This document shows, piece by piece, positions 35,447 through 44,600 of a stretch of DNA of 64,000 bases (within the stretch, counting starts at the first letter, position 1; each line of letters begins with the position of its first letter). The notes below the pieces were generated by a model that had not been told where the DNA came from, ran no database searches, and saw only the letters and a program-made list of their open reading frames with translations. The stretch comes from Mesorhizobium sp. B2-8-5 (GTDB taxonomy: Bacteria; Pseudomonadota; Alphaproteobacteria; Rhizobiales; Rhizobiaceae): positions 1,550,001-1,614,000 of the forward strand of contig NZ_CP083951.1 of the NCBI RefSeq assembly GCF_006440675.2, given 5' to 3'. The translations under genes and the position numbers were made by a program.

Positions 35447-36550
35447 ATGAAGCAGGATCAGCCCCGTCCGACGCCCCGCGCGGGCATCATGGACATCGAG
35501 GCCTATGTGCCGGGAAAAAGCACCGCGCCCGCCGGCGTGACGAAAGTCTACAAGCTGTCGTCGAACGAAAATCCGCTCGGGCCCTCGCCGAAGGCGATCG
35601 AGGCCGCGCGCGAAGTGGCGGCGAAGCTCGACGTCTATCCCGATGGCACCGCCCGCCGGCTGCGCGAGGCGATCGCCGAAGTGCATGGGCTGAACCCGGC
35701 AAACATCATCTGCTCCAACGGCTCCGACGAGATCCTCGGGCTCCTGGCGCAGACCTATCTCGCGCCGGGCGACGAGGCCGTGTTCACCGAGCACGCCTTC
35801 ATGGTCTACAAGATCTACATCCAGGCGGCAGGCGCCAAGCCGGTGGCGGTCAAGGAAACCGACGAGCGCGCCGACATCGATGCGATTTTGGCCGCGGTGA
35901 CGCCGGCGACGCGGATCGTGTTCCTCGCCAATCCGAACAATCCGACCGGCACCTATGTGCCGTTCCAGGAAGTGCGCCGGCTGCACGCGGCATTGCCGAA
36001 GGATGTGCTGCTGGTGCTCGACGCGGCCTATGCCGAATATGTGCGGCGCAACGACTATGAAGCCGGCATCGAGCTGGCGGGCAGCTCCGAGAACGTGGTG
36101 ATGACCCGCACCTTCTCCAAGCTCGGTCTTGGCGGCGCGCGCATCGGCTGGATGTACGGCCCGGCGCATATCGTCGATGCAATCAACCGCATCCGCGGCC
36201 CGTTCAACGTCAATGCCACCGCGATCGAGGCCGGCATCGCCGCGATCCGCGACCGCGCCCATATCGAGCGCAGCGCGACGCATAACGAGAAATGGCTGGC
36301 CTGGCTCAGCGCGGAGCTGACCGGGCTCGGCCTGCGCGTCACGCCCAGCGTCGGCAATTTCGTGCTGATCCATTTTCCCGACGGCAAGAAGCATTCGGCG
36401 GCGGCGGCGGACGATTATCTCAGTGCGCGCGGTTACATCCTGCGCCGCGTGACCGGCTACGGCTTTCCCAATGCGCTGCGCATGAGCATCGGCACAGAAG
36501 AGGCCAATCGCGGCGTCATCGACGCGCTCAAGACCTTCCTGAAAAGCTAG
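35447..36550 (+). CDS. hisC: Histidinol-phosphate aminotransferase
   Basis: The 367-residue protein is a fold-type I pyridoxal-phosphate enzyme with [16 protein letters not shown], the [10 protein letters not shown] loop and the cofactor Lys225 in TRTFSKLGL, followed by GGARIGW. It fits the HisC family. In rhizobia a second hisC beside tyrC often acts on aromatic substrates, and the six-base gap to tyrC suggests a tyrosine/phenylalanine role here. No other his genes are near. Confidence 0.94.
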   Translation: MKQDQPRPTPRAGIMDIEAYVPGKSTAPAGVTKVYKLSSNENPLGPSPKAIEAAREVAAKLDVYPDGTARRLREAIAEVHGLNPANIICSNGSDEILGLLAQTYLAPGDEAVFTEHAFMVYKIYIQAAGAKPVAVKETDERADIDAILAAVTPATRIVFLANPNNPTGTYVPFQEVRRLHAALPKDVLLVLDAAYAEYVRRNDYEAGIELAGSSENVVMTRTFSKLGLGGARIGWMYGPAHIVDAINRIRGPFNVNATAIEAGIAAIRDRAHIERSATHNEKWLAWLSAELTGLGLRVTPSVGNFVLIHFPDGKKHSAAAADDYLSARGYILRRVTGYGFPNALRMSIGTEEANRGVIDALKTFLKS

Positions 36551-36556
36551 AACACC

Positions 36557-37492
36557 ATGGCATCACCGATGTTCGAGAAAATAGCGCTGGTCGGCATCGG
36601 CCTGATCGGCTCGTCGCTCGCCCGCGTCATCCGCCGCGAGGGCCTGGCGCGCCATATCGCCATCGCGACGCGCAGCGCATCGACGCTGAAGCGCGCCGAG
36701 GAGCTAAGTCTTGGCGATTCCTACACGACGGATGCCAGCGAAGCGGTGCGTGACGCCGACCTCGTCATCGTCTCGGTGCCGGTCGGCTCGTCCGGCGAGG
36801 TCGCGGCCGAGATCGCGCCGGCGCTGAAGAAAGGCGCCATCCTTACCGATGTCGGTTCGACCAAGGCCTCGGTCATTACGCAAATGCAGCCGCATGTGCC
36901 GGAAGGCGTGCACTTCATCCCCGGACATCCGCTGGCCGGCACGGAAAAGTCCGGACCCGATGCCGGCTTCGCCGATCTCTTCGAGAACCGCTGGTGCATC
37001 TTCACGCCGTTGCCGGGCACCGATCCCGCGGCGCTCGAGAAGCTTTCGGAATTCTGGCGGCGCTGTGGCTCCAACATCGACACGATGGACCCGCAGCATC
37101 ACGACATGACGCTCGCGATCGTTTCGCATCTGCCGCATATCATCGCCTACAACATCGTCGGCACGGCGGACGATTTGGAAGCGGTGACCAAGAGCGAAGT
37201 CATCAAATATTCCGCCTCCGGCTTTCGCGACTTCACGCGTCTTGCAGCCTCCGATCCCACCATGTGGCGCGATGTTTGCCTGCATAACAAGGATGCCATT
37301 CTGGAGATGCTGGCGCGTTTCTCGGAGGATCTGGCGTCGCTGCAGCGGGCGATCCGCTGGGGCGACGGCGAAAAGCTCTTCGATCTCTTCACCCGCACCC
37401 GCGCCGTCCGCCGCTCGATCATCGAGGCCGGACAAGACATCGATGTGCCGGACTTCGGTCGGCAGGCCGTCGAGCATCCCAAAGGGAACTGA
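36557..37492 (+). CDS. tyrC: Prephenate/arogenate dehydrogenase
   Basis: This 311-residue protein has an N-terminal NAD-binding fold (IALVGIGLIGSSLARVIRREGLA) and the PDH signature segments ILTDVGSTKASV, FIPGHPLAGTEKSGP and LAIVSHLPHIIAYN. It oxidises prephenate or arogenate in tyrosine synthesis. It has no ACT domain, so feedback control would be limited. It follows hisC with a six-base gap, so both are probably one transcript. Confidence 0.96.
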   Translation: MASPMFEKIALVGIGLIGSSLARVIRREGLARHIAIATRSASTLKRAEELSLGDSYTTDASEAVRDADLVIVSVPVGSSGEVAAEIAPALKKGAILTDVGSTKASVITQMQPHVPEGVHFIPGHPLAGTEKSGPDAGFADLFENRWCIFTPLPGTDPAALEKLSEFWRRCGSNIDTMDPQHHDMTLAIVSHLPHIIAYNIVGTADDLEAVTKSEVIKYSASGFRDFTRLAASDPTMWRDVCLHNKDAILEMLARFSEDLASLQRAIRWGDGEKLFDLFTRTRAVRRSIIEAGQDIDVPDFGRQAVEHPKGN

Positions 37493-37493
37493 T

Positions 37494-37612
37494 GTTCAGG
37501 TGAGGCCGGCCTGCAAATGGCAGCTCCCTGCGCTTCCGGCGCTCACGTACTTCAAGTACGCTCCGCTTCGGTTCTCGGGACCCACCATTTTCGACTCGGC
37601 CTGACCTGAATC
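37494..37612. repeat. Intergenic repeat, family D
   Basis: Shares TCAGGTGAGGCCGGCCTGCA and CTTCCGGC/GTACTT segments with 47946-48075, and has an internal inverted pair GTACTTCAAGTAC. Its ends (TCAGGTGAGGCCG at the left, CGGCCTGACCTGA at the right) are roughly inverted, so the whole unit may fold. It fills the gap between tyrC and the convergent kinase gene. Confidence 0.75.
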
Positions 37613-38557
37613 TCAGCTCCCTTTGCCTTCTCGGGCTGGCGGCCAGTGCGCCGCCATCATGGCCAGCGTCTCGGCCCGATCCGGCGCGCCGAGGCGGCCG
37701 CCGAAGCGCAGGCATTTGAGCGCGGCGGCGGCGCTGGCGAAGCGCAGGGCCTCTTCCATGGGCATGGCCTCGGCGAGGCCGACGGCGAAGGCGCCATGGA
37801 AGACGTCGCCGGCGGCGAGCGTGTCGACAGCCTTGACCTTCGGCGCCTCGACATGGCGCACGCGCCCGGTCGCCCGGTCATGCCACCATGTGCCTGCCGC
37901 GCCGCAGGTCACCGCGACGAAGGCATCGGTGCGCGAGGCAAGGTCGGCGCAGGCGCTTTCGGGGTCGAGCGCGTGGCCGCAGACGATGCGCGCCGCCGGC
38001 TCCGAGGCGACGATGTGCGAGGCCAAGGGCAGCAGCCGCTCCAGCACCTCGACGGGCGCGGTGTCGGCATCCAGGATCGCCGGGCGGCCGATCGATCTGG
38101 CCGCGCTCAGAGCAAGCGCCGCGGCGCCCGGCCAGCGGACATCCACCAGCACGGCGTCGAAGGCGGAAAGGTCGGCGAGCGGCAGCGCCTCGGGATCGGC
38201 TTGCGCCTTTTTGTCGTAGAAGGGGACGATGACGCGCTCGCCATGCGCATCCACCAGGATCGCGGCCAGCGCCGAACGCGCGCCGGCGATGCGGCGGACG
38301 AGGCTGCAGTCGACGCCTTCGGCTTGAATATCGGCGATCAGCTGGTCGCCGACCGGATCGTCGCCCGCGCTGGCCCATAGCGAGACCTCGGCGCCGAGGC
38401 GCCGCGCGGCGCAGGCGGCGCTCGTCGCCATGCCGGAGGCGATCTGGACACCGTCGCTGGCGATGAACTTGCCTTGATGCGCGGGCAGCGCCTCGACGCG
38501 AAGGATCGTGTCGAGGGTGAAGGCGCCGACGCTGAGCAGTCTGACCGGCCGCGCCAT
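37613..38557 (-). CDS. PfkB family carbohydrate kinase
   Basis: This 314-residue ribokinase-fold protein has SGMATSAACAARRLGAEVSLWASAGDD near the N-terminus and the C-terminal signature VDTLAAGDVFHGAFAVGL, in which AAGD replaces the usual GAGD but keeps the catalytic Asp. The substrate is unknown; sulfofructose- or ketohexokinase-type relatives also carry AAGD. It lies seven bases after the DUF2125 gene on the same strand and interrupts a tyrC/DUF2125/chaC neighbourhood I recall from related genomes. Confidence 0.9.
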   Translation of the reverse strand: MARPVRLLSVGAFTLDTILRVEALPAHQGKFIASDGVQIASGMATSAACAARRLGAEVSLWASAGDDPVGDQLIADIQAEGVDCSLVRRIAGARSALAAILVDAHGERVIVPFYDKKAQADPEALPLADLSAFDAVLVDVRWPGAAALALSAARSIGRPAILDADTAPVEVLERLLPLASHIVASEPAARIVCGHALDPESACADLASRTDAFVAVTCGAAGTWWHDRATGRVRHVEAPKVKAVDTLAAGDVFHGAFAVGLAEAMPMEEALRFASAAAALKCLRFGGRLGAPDRAETLAMMAAHWPPAREGKGS

Positions 38558-38564
38558 CGCTGCG

Positions 38565-39563
38565 CTACTCTAACGGCTTGATCTTGCCGAGCGGGATGAA
38601 GCCCAGCGAGGCCTTGCCCTTGACGATCTTGAGCGGCAAGGACGGTTCCTTGCCGAGCATGGCAATGGCGGCAAAGCCCTGGTCGATTTCGCTTTTGTGC
38701 TCCGGCATGGCACCGCCAAGGATGGCCGCCACCGCCTTGGGGTCCTTGAGCTTGATCGTCAGGCTTGCGTTGACCAGCCCTTCCGCGTCGACGGAGACCG
38801 GCCCGGAGACGGTGATGCGCGCGGTTCCCGACGACAGGTCGAGCTTGGCGATGTCGATCGACTGGCCGCGCAGGCTTTTCGGCGGCGCGGCGATCAGCGC
38901 CACGCCGTTCTTCAGCATTACGTCACCACTGCCGTCCAACGCCGGCAGCACGCGTCCGTCGATGGCATCCGCATTGATCTCCAGATCGCCGAAGCTGCCG
39001 ACATAGTTGATGTCCTGGCCGGCCGGCTGCAACTGGCCGGCCGCTTTGCCGGCGCTGAACAACTGCATCGGGTCTGTGTCGTCCTGCGGATCGGTCTGAC
39101 CGTTCAAGCCTTCAGCCTTCAGGGAAACGCTCCGTGGCAGCGGCCACCACACTTTGACATTGGCCTGCAACTGGTCCCAGTCGATCCAGAGCGGCGGCAT
39201 GCCGGGCGCCATCGTCCGCAGCGGCCCGCGCAGATCGGCGACCGGCGACAAGGGTCCGGTGATCCCGGCGACGGCATTGAAGCTTCCGGTGGAGGCGGCG
39301 ACCTTCCGGGCGTCGTCCTCATAGGCGATGTTGTCGCAGGAGACCATGAAGCTCATCGGATAGCCGGTGACGGCGAGGTTGGCGCAACCGGCGGCGATCC
39401 CATTGCTGCCCAGCCTCGCCACCGCCTGGTCGGCCTCGGTTTTGAGCCTGTCGGCGAGATAGAACCAGCCGCCGCTGTAAATGGCGAACAGCACGAGGAT
39501 GAACGCGGCAAGCCAGAACAGCCGGCGGCGAGGTTTGGGCGATCGCTCGTCACTTGACGTCAT
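38565..39563 (-). CDS. DUF2125 domain protein, membrane-anchored
   Basis: The 332-residue protein has one N-terminal membrane helix (LFWLAAFILVLFAIYSGGWFYLA) and a periplasmic DUF2125 domain of repeated beta strands, ending in LGFIPLGKIKPLE. The family is restricted largely to alphaproteobacteria and its function is not known; the fold resembles lipid-transport or AsmA-like beta-rich proteins only loosely. It diverges from chaC. Confidence 0.9.
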   Translation of the reverse strand: MTSSDERSPKPRRRLFWLAAFILVLFAIYSGGWFYLADRLKTEADQAVARLGSNGIAAGCANLAVTGYPMSFMVSCDNIAYEDDARKVAASTGSFNAVAGITGPLSPVADLRGPLRTMAPGMPPLWIDWDQLQANVKVWWPLPRSVSLKAEGLNGQTDPQDDTDPMQLFSAGKAAGQLQPAGQDINYVGSFGDLEINADAIDGRVLPALDGSGDVMLKNGVALIAAPPKSLRGQSIDIAKLDLSSGTARITVSGPVSVDAEGLVNASLTIKLKDPKAVAAILGGAMPEHKSEIDQGFAAIAMLGKEPSLPLKIVKGKASLGFIPLGKIKPLE

Positions 39564-39688
39564 GCTGCGGCTCTCGTTAACCCCTCATCCAGCGAGCGGG
39601 CTTTCACTCTCACGCAAACAAGCGGGGGACAGAAGAAGCACCTTGGCGGTGCGGTGTCGTTCACTCGAATGCGATCAGGCTTGGCGAT

Positions 39689-40210
39689 ATGGGCGATTTT
39701 TGGGTTTTTGGCTATGGGTCGCTGATCTGGCGGCCCGGATTTGCCCATGTCGAGACGCGCCGCGCCCGGCTTTACGGCTATCGCCGCTCGCTTTGCGTCT
39801 ATTCCTTCGTGCATCGCGGCACACGCACCCGGCCGGGCCTGGTGCTCGGCCTCGACCGGGGCGGCTCCTGCATCGGCCTGGCATACCGTGTTCCCGGCAA
39901 TTTGCGCGACGAGGTGCTTTCCTACCTGCGCGAACGTGAGCTGGTGACCAGCGTCTATCTCGAACGCATGCTCGATGTCCGGCTGGATGGCGGCGGTTCG
40001 GTCGAGGCGGTCGCCTACACCGTCGACCGGCAGCATGAGCAATATGCCGGCGGGCTCGATGCCGATCACGCCGCAGAGGTCGTTCGCGGCGCCGTCGGCC
40101 AGTCCGGCCGGAACGAGGACTATGTCTTGAGCACGCTCGAGCATCTCAAGGCGCTCGGCATCCGCGATCACTGGCTGGAGGAGGTGGGCCGCCAGATCGC
40201 GCCTTCGTGA
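39689..40210 (+). CDS. chaC: Gamma-glutamylcyclotransferase (ChaC-like)
   Basis: The 173-residue protein begins with the ChaC motif FWVFGYGSLIWRPGF and has YRRSLCVYSFVHRGTRTRPGLVLGL and a conserved acidic site in the VPGNLRDEVLSYLRERE segment. Enzymes of this family cleave glutathione to 5-oxoproline and Cys-Gly. The stop is followed at once by a family C repeat. Confidence 0.94.
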   Translation: MGDFWVFGYGSLIWRPGFAHVETRRARLYGYRRSLCVYSFVHRGTRTRPGLVLGLDRGGSCIGLAYRVPGNLRDEVLSYLRERELVTSVYLERMLDVRLDGGGSVEAVAYTVDRQHEQYAGGLDADHAAEVVRGAVGQSGRNEDYVLSTLEHLKALGIRDHWLEEVGRQIAPS

Positions 40211-40339
40211 AGAGCATTTCCGGCGAAAATAATTTCGCCTTCAATGGGCTCTATCTCTTTGTTTTTACGCAATTCCGGGTGCAAGGCTACGGCAAAACCG
40301 CCGAGCCCAACCGCTGCGCACTTTTGCTGGAATTGCCCT
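40211..40339. repeat. Intergenic repeat, family C variant
   Basis: Contains GGCTCTATCTCTTTGTTTTT, ACGCAATTCCGGG and, at the right end, CACTTTTGCTGGAATTGCCCT, which match the 24026 copy. It begins directly after the chaC stop and separates it from the aldo/keto reductase gene. Confidence 0.8.
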
Positions 40340-40450
40340 GGTCCGATCAAAAAGCAAAACCATGCCTTTGACCTCCGCCGGGCACGGCCTAGCTTAGCGG
40401 CAACCCCATCCCTAGGCATCAAGCCCTTTCCAGCATCACGGAGATCAGTC

Positions 40451-41398
40451 TTGCAGAAACGCCGTCTCGGTCGCACCGACCTTTCCATCGCGCCGCTGGT
40501 CCTGGGCGGCAACGTCTTCGGCTGGACCGCCGACGAGAAGACCTCCTTCGACCTGCTCGACCGGTTCGTGGGCGCCGGCCTGAATGCCGTCGATACGGCC
40601 GATGCCTATTCGCGCTGGGTTCCGGGCAACAAGGGCGGCGAATCGGAAACCATCATCGGCAACTGGATGAAAAGCCGCGGCAACCGCGATCATGTCGTCG
40701 TCATCACCAAGGTCGGCTCCGACATGGGGCAAGGCAAGAAGGACCTCTCCGCCGCCTATATCGAAAAGGCGGTCGACGCTTCGCTGAAGCGGCTTCAGGT
40801 CGATGTCATCGACCTCTATCTGTCGCATTGGCCGGATCCGGCGACGCCTTACGAGGAAACGCTCGGCGCCTATCAGCGCCTGCTCGAAAAGGGCAAGATC
40901 CGCTATGCCGGCTGTTCCAATCTCGATGCCGGGCAGTTGCGCGCGGCGCTCGACGTCGCCAGCCTGCGCAGCCTGCCGCGCTACGAGGTGCTGCAGCCTG
41001 AATACAATTTGTACGACCGCTCGTCGCTCGACGGACCGCTGCTCGACCTCTGCAAGGCAGAGGATATCGGCGTCATCACCTATTTCGGCCTGGCCAAAGG
41101 ATTTTTGAGCGGCAAATACCGCGGCAAGGCCGATCTCGGGAAAAGCGCGCGCGGCGAGGGCGTTGCCGGCTACCTCAACGAGCGCGGCATGCGCATCCTT
41201 TCCGCCCTCGATGCCGTGGCCGAGCGCCATTCGGCCAAGCAGGCGGAAGTGGCGCTGGCCTGGATCATCGCGCGACCGGGCGTCACCGCGCCGATCGCCA
41301 GCGCCACGACGCCCGCCCAGATGGACAGTCTGATCCGCGCCGCGTCGCTCAAGCTTTCAGCCGACGATATCGGGGCGCTGGACCGCGCCAGCTCATAG
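40451..41398 (+). CDS. Aldo/keto reductase
   Basis: The protein has 315 residues from a TTG start at 40451, with GGAG seven bases upstream; the in-frame ATG at 40244 lies in the repeat and is rejected. The TIM-barrel family motifs are KRRLGRTDLSIAPLVLGGNVFGW, the catalytic Asp/Tyr pair in DTADAYSRW, and VVITKVGS. It reduces aldehydes or sugars with NADPH. It belongs to the general AKR family of unknown substrate. Confidence 0.93.
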   Translation: MQKRRLGRTDLSIAPLVLGGNVFGWTADEKTSFDLLDRFVGAGLNAVDTADAYSRWVPGNKGGESETIIGNWMKSRGNRDHVVVITKVGSDMGQGKKDLSAAYIEKAVDASLKRLQVDVIDLYLSHWPDPATPYEETLGAYQRLLEKGKIRYAGCSNLDAGQLRAALDVASLRSLPRYEVLQPEYNLYDRSSLDGPLLDLCKAEDIGVITYFGLAKGFLSGKYRGKADLGKSARGEGVAGYLNERGMRILSALDAVAERHSAKQAEVALAWIIARPGVTAPIASATTPAQMDSLIRAASLKLSADDIGALDRASS

Positions 41399-41474
41399 CA
41401 TTCGCACGATCGTCCAAGACGGCCATGACGATCCCTCGTAAATCCTGTCGCATCGCGGCAGGAGGAGGTACGGC

Positions 41475-42095
41475 ATGGCCGACGGCATCTTGGGCGAAGC
41501 GCAGCCCTGGCAGCAAGTGCTGGCGCTTATCGTGGCCGCGACGGTCGTCATGGGCAGTCCGGGACCGGCGACGATCAGCGTCACCGCCATTGGCGCGGCG
41601 TTCGGCCTGCGCCCTTCCCTGGCTTACACGTCTGGCGTGGCGCTCGGCACGATCGCCGTGCTTCTGGCGGTGGCGGCCGGGATTTTGGGCATGCTGACCT
41701 CGCTGCCGGTTCTGGCGCCGGTGCTGGCGACCGCCTCGGCGGCCTACATCCTTTATCTCGCTTTCAGAATCGCGACCGCGCCGCCATTGGCCGAGCGCGG
41801 CAGCATGGCGACGAAACCTGATTTTCTCGGCGGCTTCATGCTCGCCATCGCCAATCCGAAAGCCTATGTGGCGATCGGCGCCGTGTTCGCCGGCGCAGCG
41901 TCGCGGGCCGATACGCTCGGCCTTTCCACCAGGCTAATGGTGCTCGCCGCGATGATCGTCGCGATCCATGTGGCGTGGCTGCTTGCCGGAACGGCTTTCG
42001 CGCGCTTCCTGCGCCATCCGCTGGCCTCGCGGATCATCAATCTGGCGTTTGCCGCCACGCTCGTGCTGACGACTGCGCTGACGGCGTTGCGGTAG
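41475..42095 (+). CDS. LysE family amino acid exporter
   Basis: The 206-residue membrane protein has about six helices and the LysE/RhtB features VVMGSPGPATISVTAIGAAFGLRPSLAYTSGVALG and FLGGFMLAIANPKAYVAIGAVF. It exports amino acids or related compounds. It starts after a strong GGAGGAGG site. It converges on plsC with a four-base gap. Confidence 0.93.
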   Translation: MADGILGEAQPWQQVLALIVAATVVMGSPGPATISVTAIGAAFGLRPSLAYTSGVALGTIAVLLAVAAGILGMLTSLPVLAPVLATASAAYILYLAFRIATAPPLAERGSMATKPDFLGGFMLAIANPKAYVAIGAVFAGAASRADTLGLSTRLMVLAAMIVAIHVAWLLAGTAFARFLRHPLASRIINLAFAATLVLTTALTALR

Positions 42096-42099
42096 CCGA

Positions 42100-42894
42100 T
42101 CAGGTCTTCGCGGTCGCGCCGAGCTCCGCCAGCCGCTTCAGCGCCGTCGGCGGCATGGGCGGCGGGTTCGGCGCTTGCGCCGCCTCGACGAGCATCTGGT
42201 CGCAGGCGGCTTCGGTCTCGCCGATCAGCCGCTGCATGAATTCGTCCTTGCCGAGACCGGGCGGGATCGGCGGCAGGAAGCGGGCCTTGATGGTGCCGGG
42301 ATAGCGCAGGAACTTGCGGCGCGGCCAGTAGAGGCCGGCGACATGGGCGACCGGCACCACCGGCACGCCCAGTTGCGAATAGATCTCGACAATGCCGTAT
42401 TTGTAGGACGGCTCGGCACCCGGCGGGCGGCGCGTGCCTTCGGGGTAGATGATGAGCTGGCGCGGATTGCGATCCATTTCCTGCCTGGTGGCGGCAACGA
42501 CCGCCTTCAGCGCCTTCGAGCGGCTGCCCCGATCGACCGGGATCATGCGCATCTTCATGATGTACCAGCCGAAGAAGGGGATCCAGGTCAGCTCGCGCTT
42601 TAGGATGTAGAGGGCATCGTCGAGATGGGGGAAGAAGGCGATCGCGTCCCAGAAGGACTGGTGCTTCGGCGCCAGGATGAAGGAGCCTTCGGGCAGGTTC
42701 TCGACCCCCGTGATCTCACTCGTCGTCGCGGCGATCTTGTCATAGAGCCACATCGAGGTGCGCGACCAGAATTTCGGCACGAACCAGGCGCGGTGGCGCG
42801 GCGACAGGAAATAATAGGGCGTCCAGAAGACCATCTGGACGATCAGGTTGAGATAGAAGACGAGGTTGAACGCCAGCGAGCGGATGATGAGCAT
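42100..42894 (-). CDS. plsC: 1-acyl-sn-glycerol-3-phosphate acyltransferase
   Basis: The 264-residue protein has an N-terminal hydrophobic segment, the acyltransferase motif H-X4-D (KHQSFWD) and the second motif YPEGTRR, plus VPVVPVAHVAG. It transfers an acyl group to lysophosphatidate in phospholipid synthesis at the membrane. It is the distal member of the ftsE-ftsX-ydcF-plsC group, from which it is separated here by a LysR/oxidase gene pair. Confidence 0.95.
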   Translation of the reverse strand: MLIIRSLAFNLVFYLNLIVQMVFWTPYYFLSPRHRAWFVPKFWSRTSMWLYDKIAATTSEITGVENLPEGSFILAPKHQSFWDAIAFFPHLDDALYILKRELTWIPFFGWYIMKMRMIPVDRGSRSKALKAVVAATRQEMDRNPRQLIIYPEGTRRPPGAEPSYKYGIVEIYSQLGVPVVPVAHVAGLYWPRRKFLRYPGTIKARFLPPIPPGLGKDEFMQRLIGETEAACDQMLVEAAQAPNPPPMPPTALKRLAELGATAKT

Positions 42895-42975
42895 GCAAGG
42901 GGCCCGTGAGAAAGTGTGCGTTGGTTACACCAAGCGGCGGCAAAAAGGAAACGCCACTATGTCGAATGAATGCCG

Positions 42976-43878
42976 CTAGAGTGACCTAGCCAGCCGCTCC
43001 TTCAGGCGCGGCGCGGCGAAATCGAGGAAGGCGCGCAGCTTCACCGGCAGCCGGCCCTGGCCGGCATGAACGAGGCTGACCGGCCAGGGCGGCGGCTCGA
43101 ACGGCTCCAGCACCACCCGCAGCGCGCCGGCGCGCACGGCAGCGTCGGCCTGGTAGGACAGAACCCTGGTCAAGCCCAAGCCTGCAATCGCGGCATCGAG
43201 GGCTGCTTCCGCGGTGTTGACCTGCAGACGCGAGCGCACCGGCACCACGATCTCCGTCTTGCCCGTGCCGAAAGTCCAGGTCGCGGGCGCGGAGAGACCT
43301 TCGAAGGTGACGCAGTTGCGGCCCGCGAGCTCAGATGGTTTCTCCGGCGTGCCATGTAGGGCGAGATAGGCGGGGCTTGCGCAGACGATACGGCGGATCG
43401 AGCCGACGCGGATTGCAACCATGGCGGAATCCGGCAGCTCGCTGATGCGCACCGCCAGATCGATATGCTCCTCGGCCAGTTGGGTGATCCGGTCCGACAA
43501 GGTCAGGCGGACATCCACTTGCGGATAGACGGCTAGAAAGCCGGTGATTACCGGCAGCACATGCAAGCGGCCGAAGACGACCGGCGCGGTGATGGCCAAC
43601 TCACCGGTTGGGTTGAGGTATTCGCCGGCGGCAGAGCGCTCGGCCTCGCTCACCTCGTCGAGAATGCGTCGGCATGCGATGAGATAGGACTGGCCGGGAT
43701 CGGTCAGCGTCAGCCGCCGCGTCGAGCGGTTGAGCAGGCGCGTCCCTAAGTGCTTCTCCAGTTCGGAGAGCTTGCGGCTGACGGTCGGCAGCGGCACGCC
43801 GGCGCGGCGTGCCGCAGCGGATAGGCTGCCGGCCTCAACCGTGGTGACGAACAGCGACATGGCGTCGAGGCGATCCAT
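42976..43878 (-). CDS. LysR family transcriptional regulator
   Basis: The 300-residue protein has an N-terminal winged helix (FVTTVEAGSLSAAARRAGVPLPTVSRKLSELEKHLGTRLLNRSTRR) and a periplasmic-binding-like sensor domain. It diverges from the flavin-oxidase-like gene with a 101-base gap, the usual geometry for self- and target regulation. Its VDLAVRISELPDSAMVAIRVGS section is typical of the CrgA/YhjC subgroup. Confidence 0.95.
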   Translation of the reverse strand: MDRLDAMSLFVTTVEAGSLSAAARRAGVPLPTVSRKLSELEKHLGTRLLNRSTRRLTLTDPGQSYLIACRRILDEVSEAERSAAGEYLNPTGELAITAPVVFGRLHVLPVITGFLAVYPQVDVRLTLSDRITQLAEEHIDLAVRISELPDSAMVAIRVGSIRRIVCASPAYLALHGTPEKPSELAGRNCVTFEGLSAPATWTFGTGKTEIVVPVRSRLQVNTAEAALDAAIAGLGLTRVLSYQADAAVRAGALRVVLEPFEPPPWPVSLVHAGQGRLPVKLRAFLDFAAPRLKERLARSL

Positions 43879-43979
43879 TATTCTTCCGAAATCTGGAAAG
43901 ATAGATTGCGAATATGCCCTCTACATCCGATTTTCGAAAGTGGCTAATTGATGTGCGATCCTGTCCGAGGAGCGCCAGC

Positions 43980-44600
43980 ATGAATGAATTCACCAGCGAC
44001 GTCGCCTTCACGCCGACCGTCAAGGCCATCCAGTCCCGCAAGGGGTCGCGCGACTCCTATGCGCGCGTCGAGCAGCGCGGCGGCTGGCGGGCGACGATCA
44101 CTGCCGACCTCGCCGCCTTCATCGAAGCGCAGACCAGCGTGTTCCTGGCGACGGCAAACGCCGAAGGTCAGCCCTACATCCAGCATCGCGGCGGGCCTGC
44201 CGGCTTCCTCAAGGTGCTCGACGAGCACAGGATCGGCTTTGCCGATTTTTCCGGCAACCGGCAGTTCATCACCCAGGGCAATCTCGAGGACAACGACCAG
44301 GCTTTCCTGTTCCTGATCGACTACATGCTCAGGCAGCGCATCAAGATCTGGGGCAGGGCGGGTGTCGTCGAAAATGACCCGGAGCTGACGGCGAGGCTGA
44401 TGCCGCCGGATTACAAGGCGCGGCCGGAGCAGGCGATCCTGTTCACGATCACGGCCTGGGATGCCAATTGCCCGCAGCACATCCCGCAGCGCTTCGAGGC
44501 GGCGGATGTCGCGGCGGCGCTGGCCGAGCGCGACCGGCGCATCGCACGCCTGGAGCAGGAGATTGCGCGCCTGCGCGAGAATGCGGCGGCTAAGGTTTAG
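43980..44600 (+). CDS. Pyridoxamine 5'-phosphate oxidase-like flavoprotein
   Basis: The protein has 206 residues from the ATG at 43980, preceded by GAGGAG. The split-barrel FMN fold is shown by TSVFLATANAEGQPYIQHRGGPAGFLKVLDE and GFADFSGNRQFITQGNLEDND. The C-terminus is a coiled-coil tail (LAERDRRIARLEQEIARLRE). It resembles stress-linked pyridoxamine-oxidase-like proteins rather than PdxH itself. It overlaps the convergent ydcF stop by four bases. Confidence 0.9.
   Translation: MNEFTSDVAFTPTVKAIQSRKGSRDSYARVEQRGGWRATITADLAAFIEAQTSVFLATANAEGQPYIQHRGGPAGFLKVLDEHRIGFADFSGNRQFITQGNLEDNDQAFLFLIDYMLRQRIKIWGRAGVVENDPELTARLMPPDYKARPEQAILFTITAWDANCPQHIPQRFEAADVAAALAERDRRIARLEQEIARLRENAAAKV

Noticed and set aside
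40244..40450. N-terminal extension of the aldo/keto reductase from ATG 40244
   Set aside because: It would translate the family C repeat; the TTG at 40451 has a good ribosome site and matches the family start.
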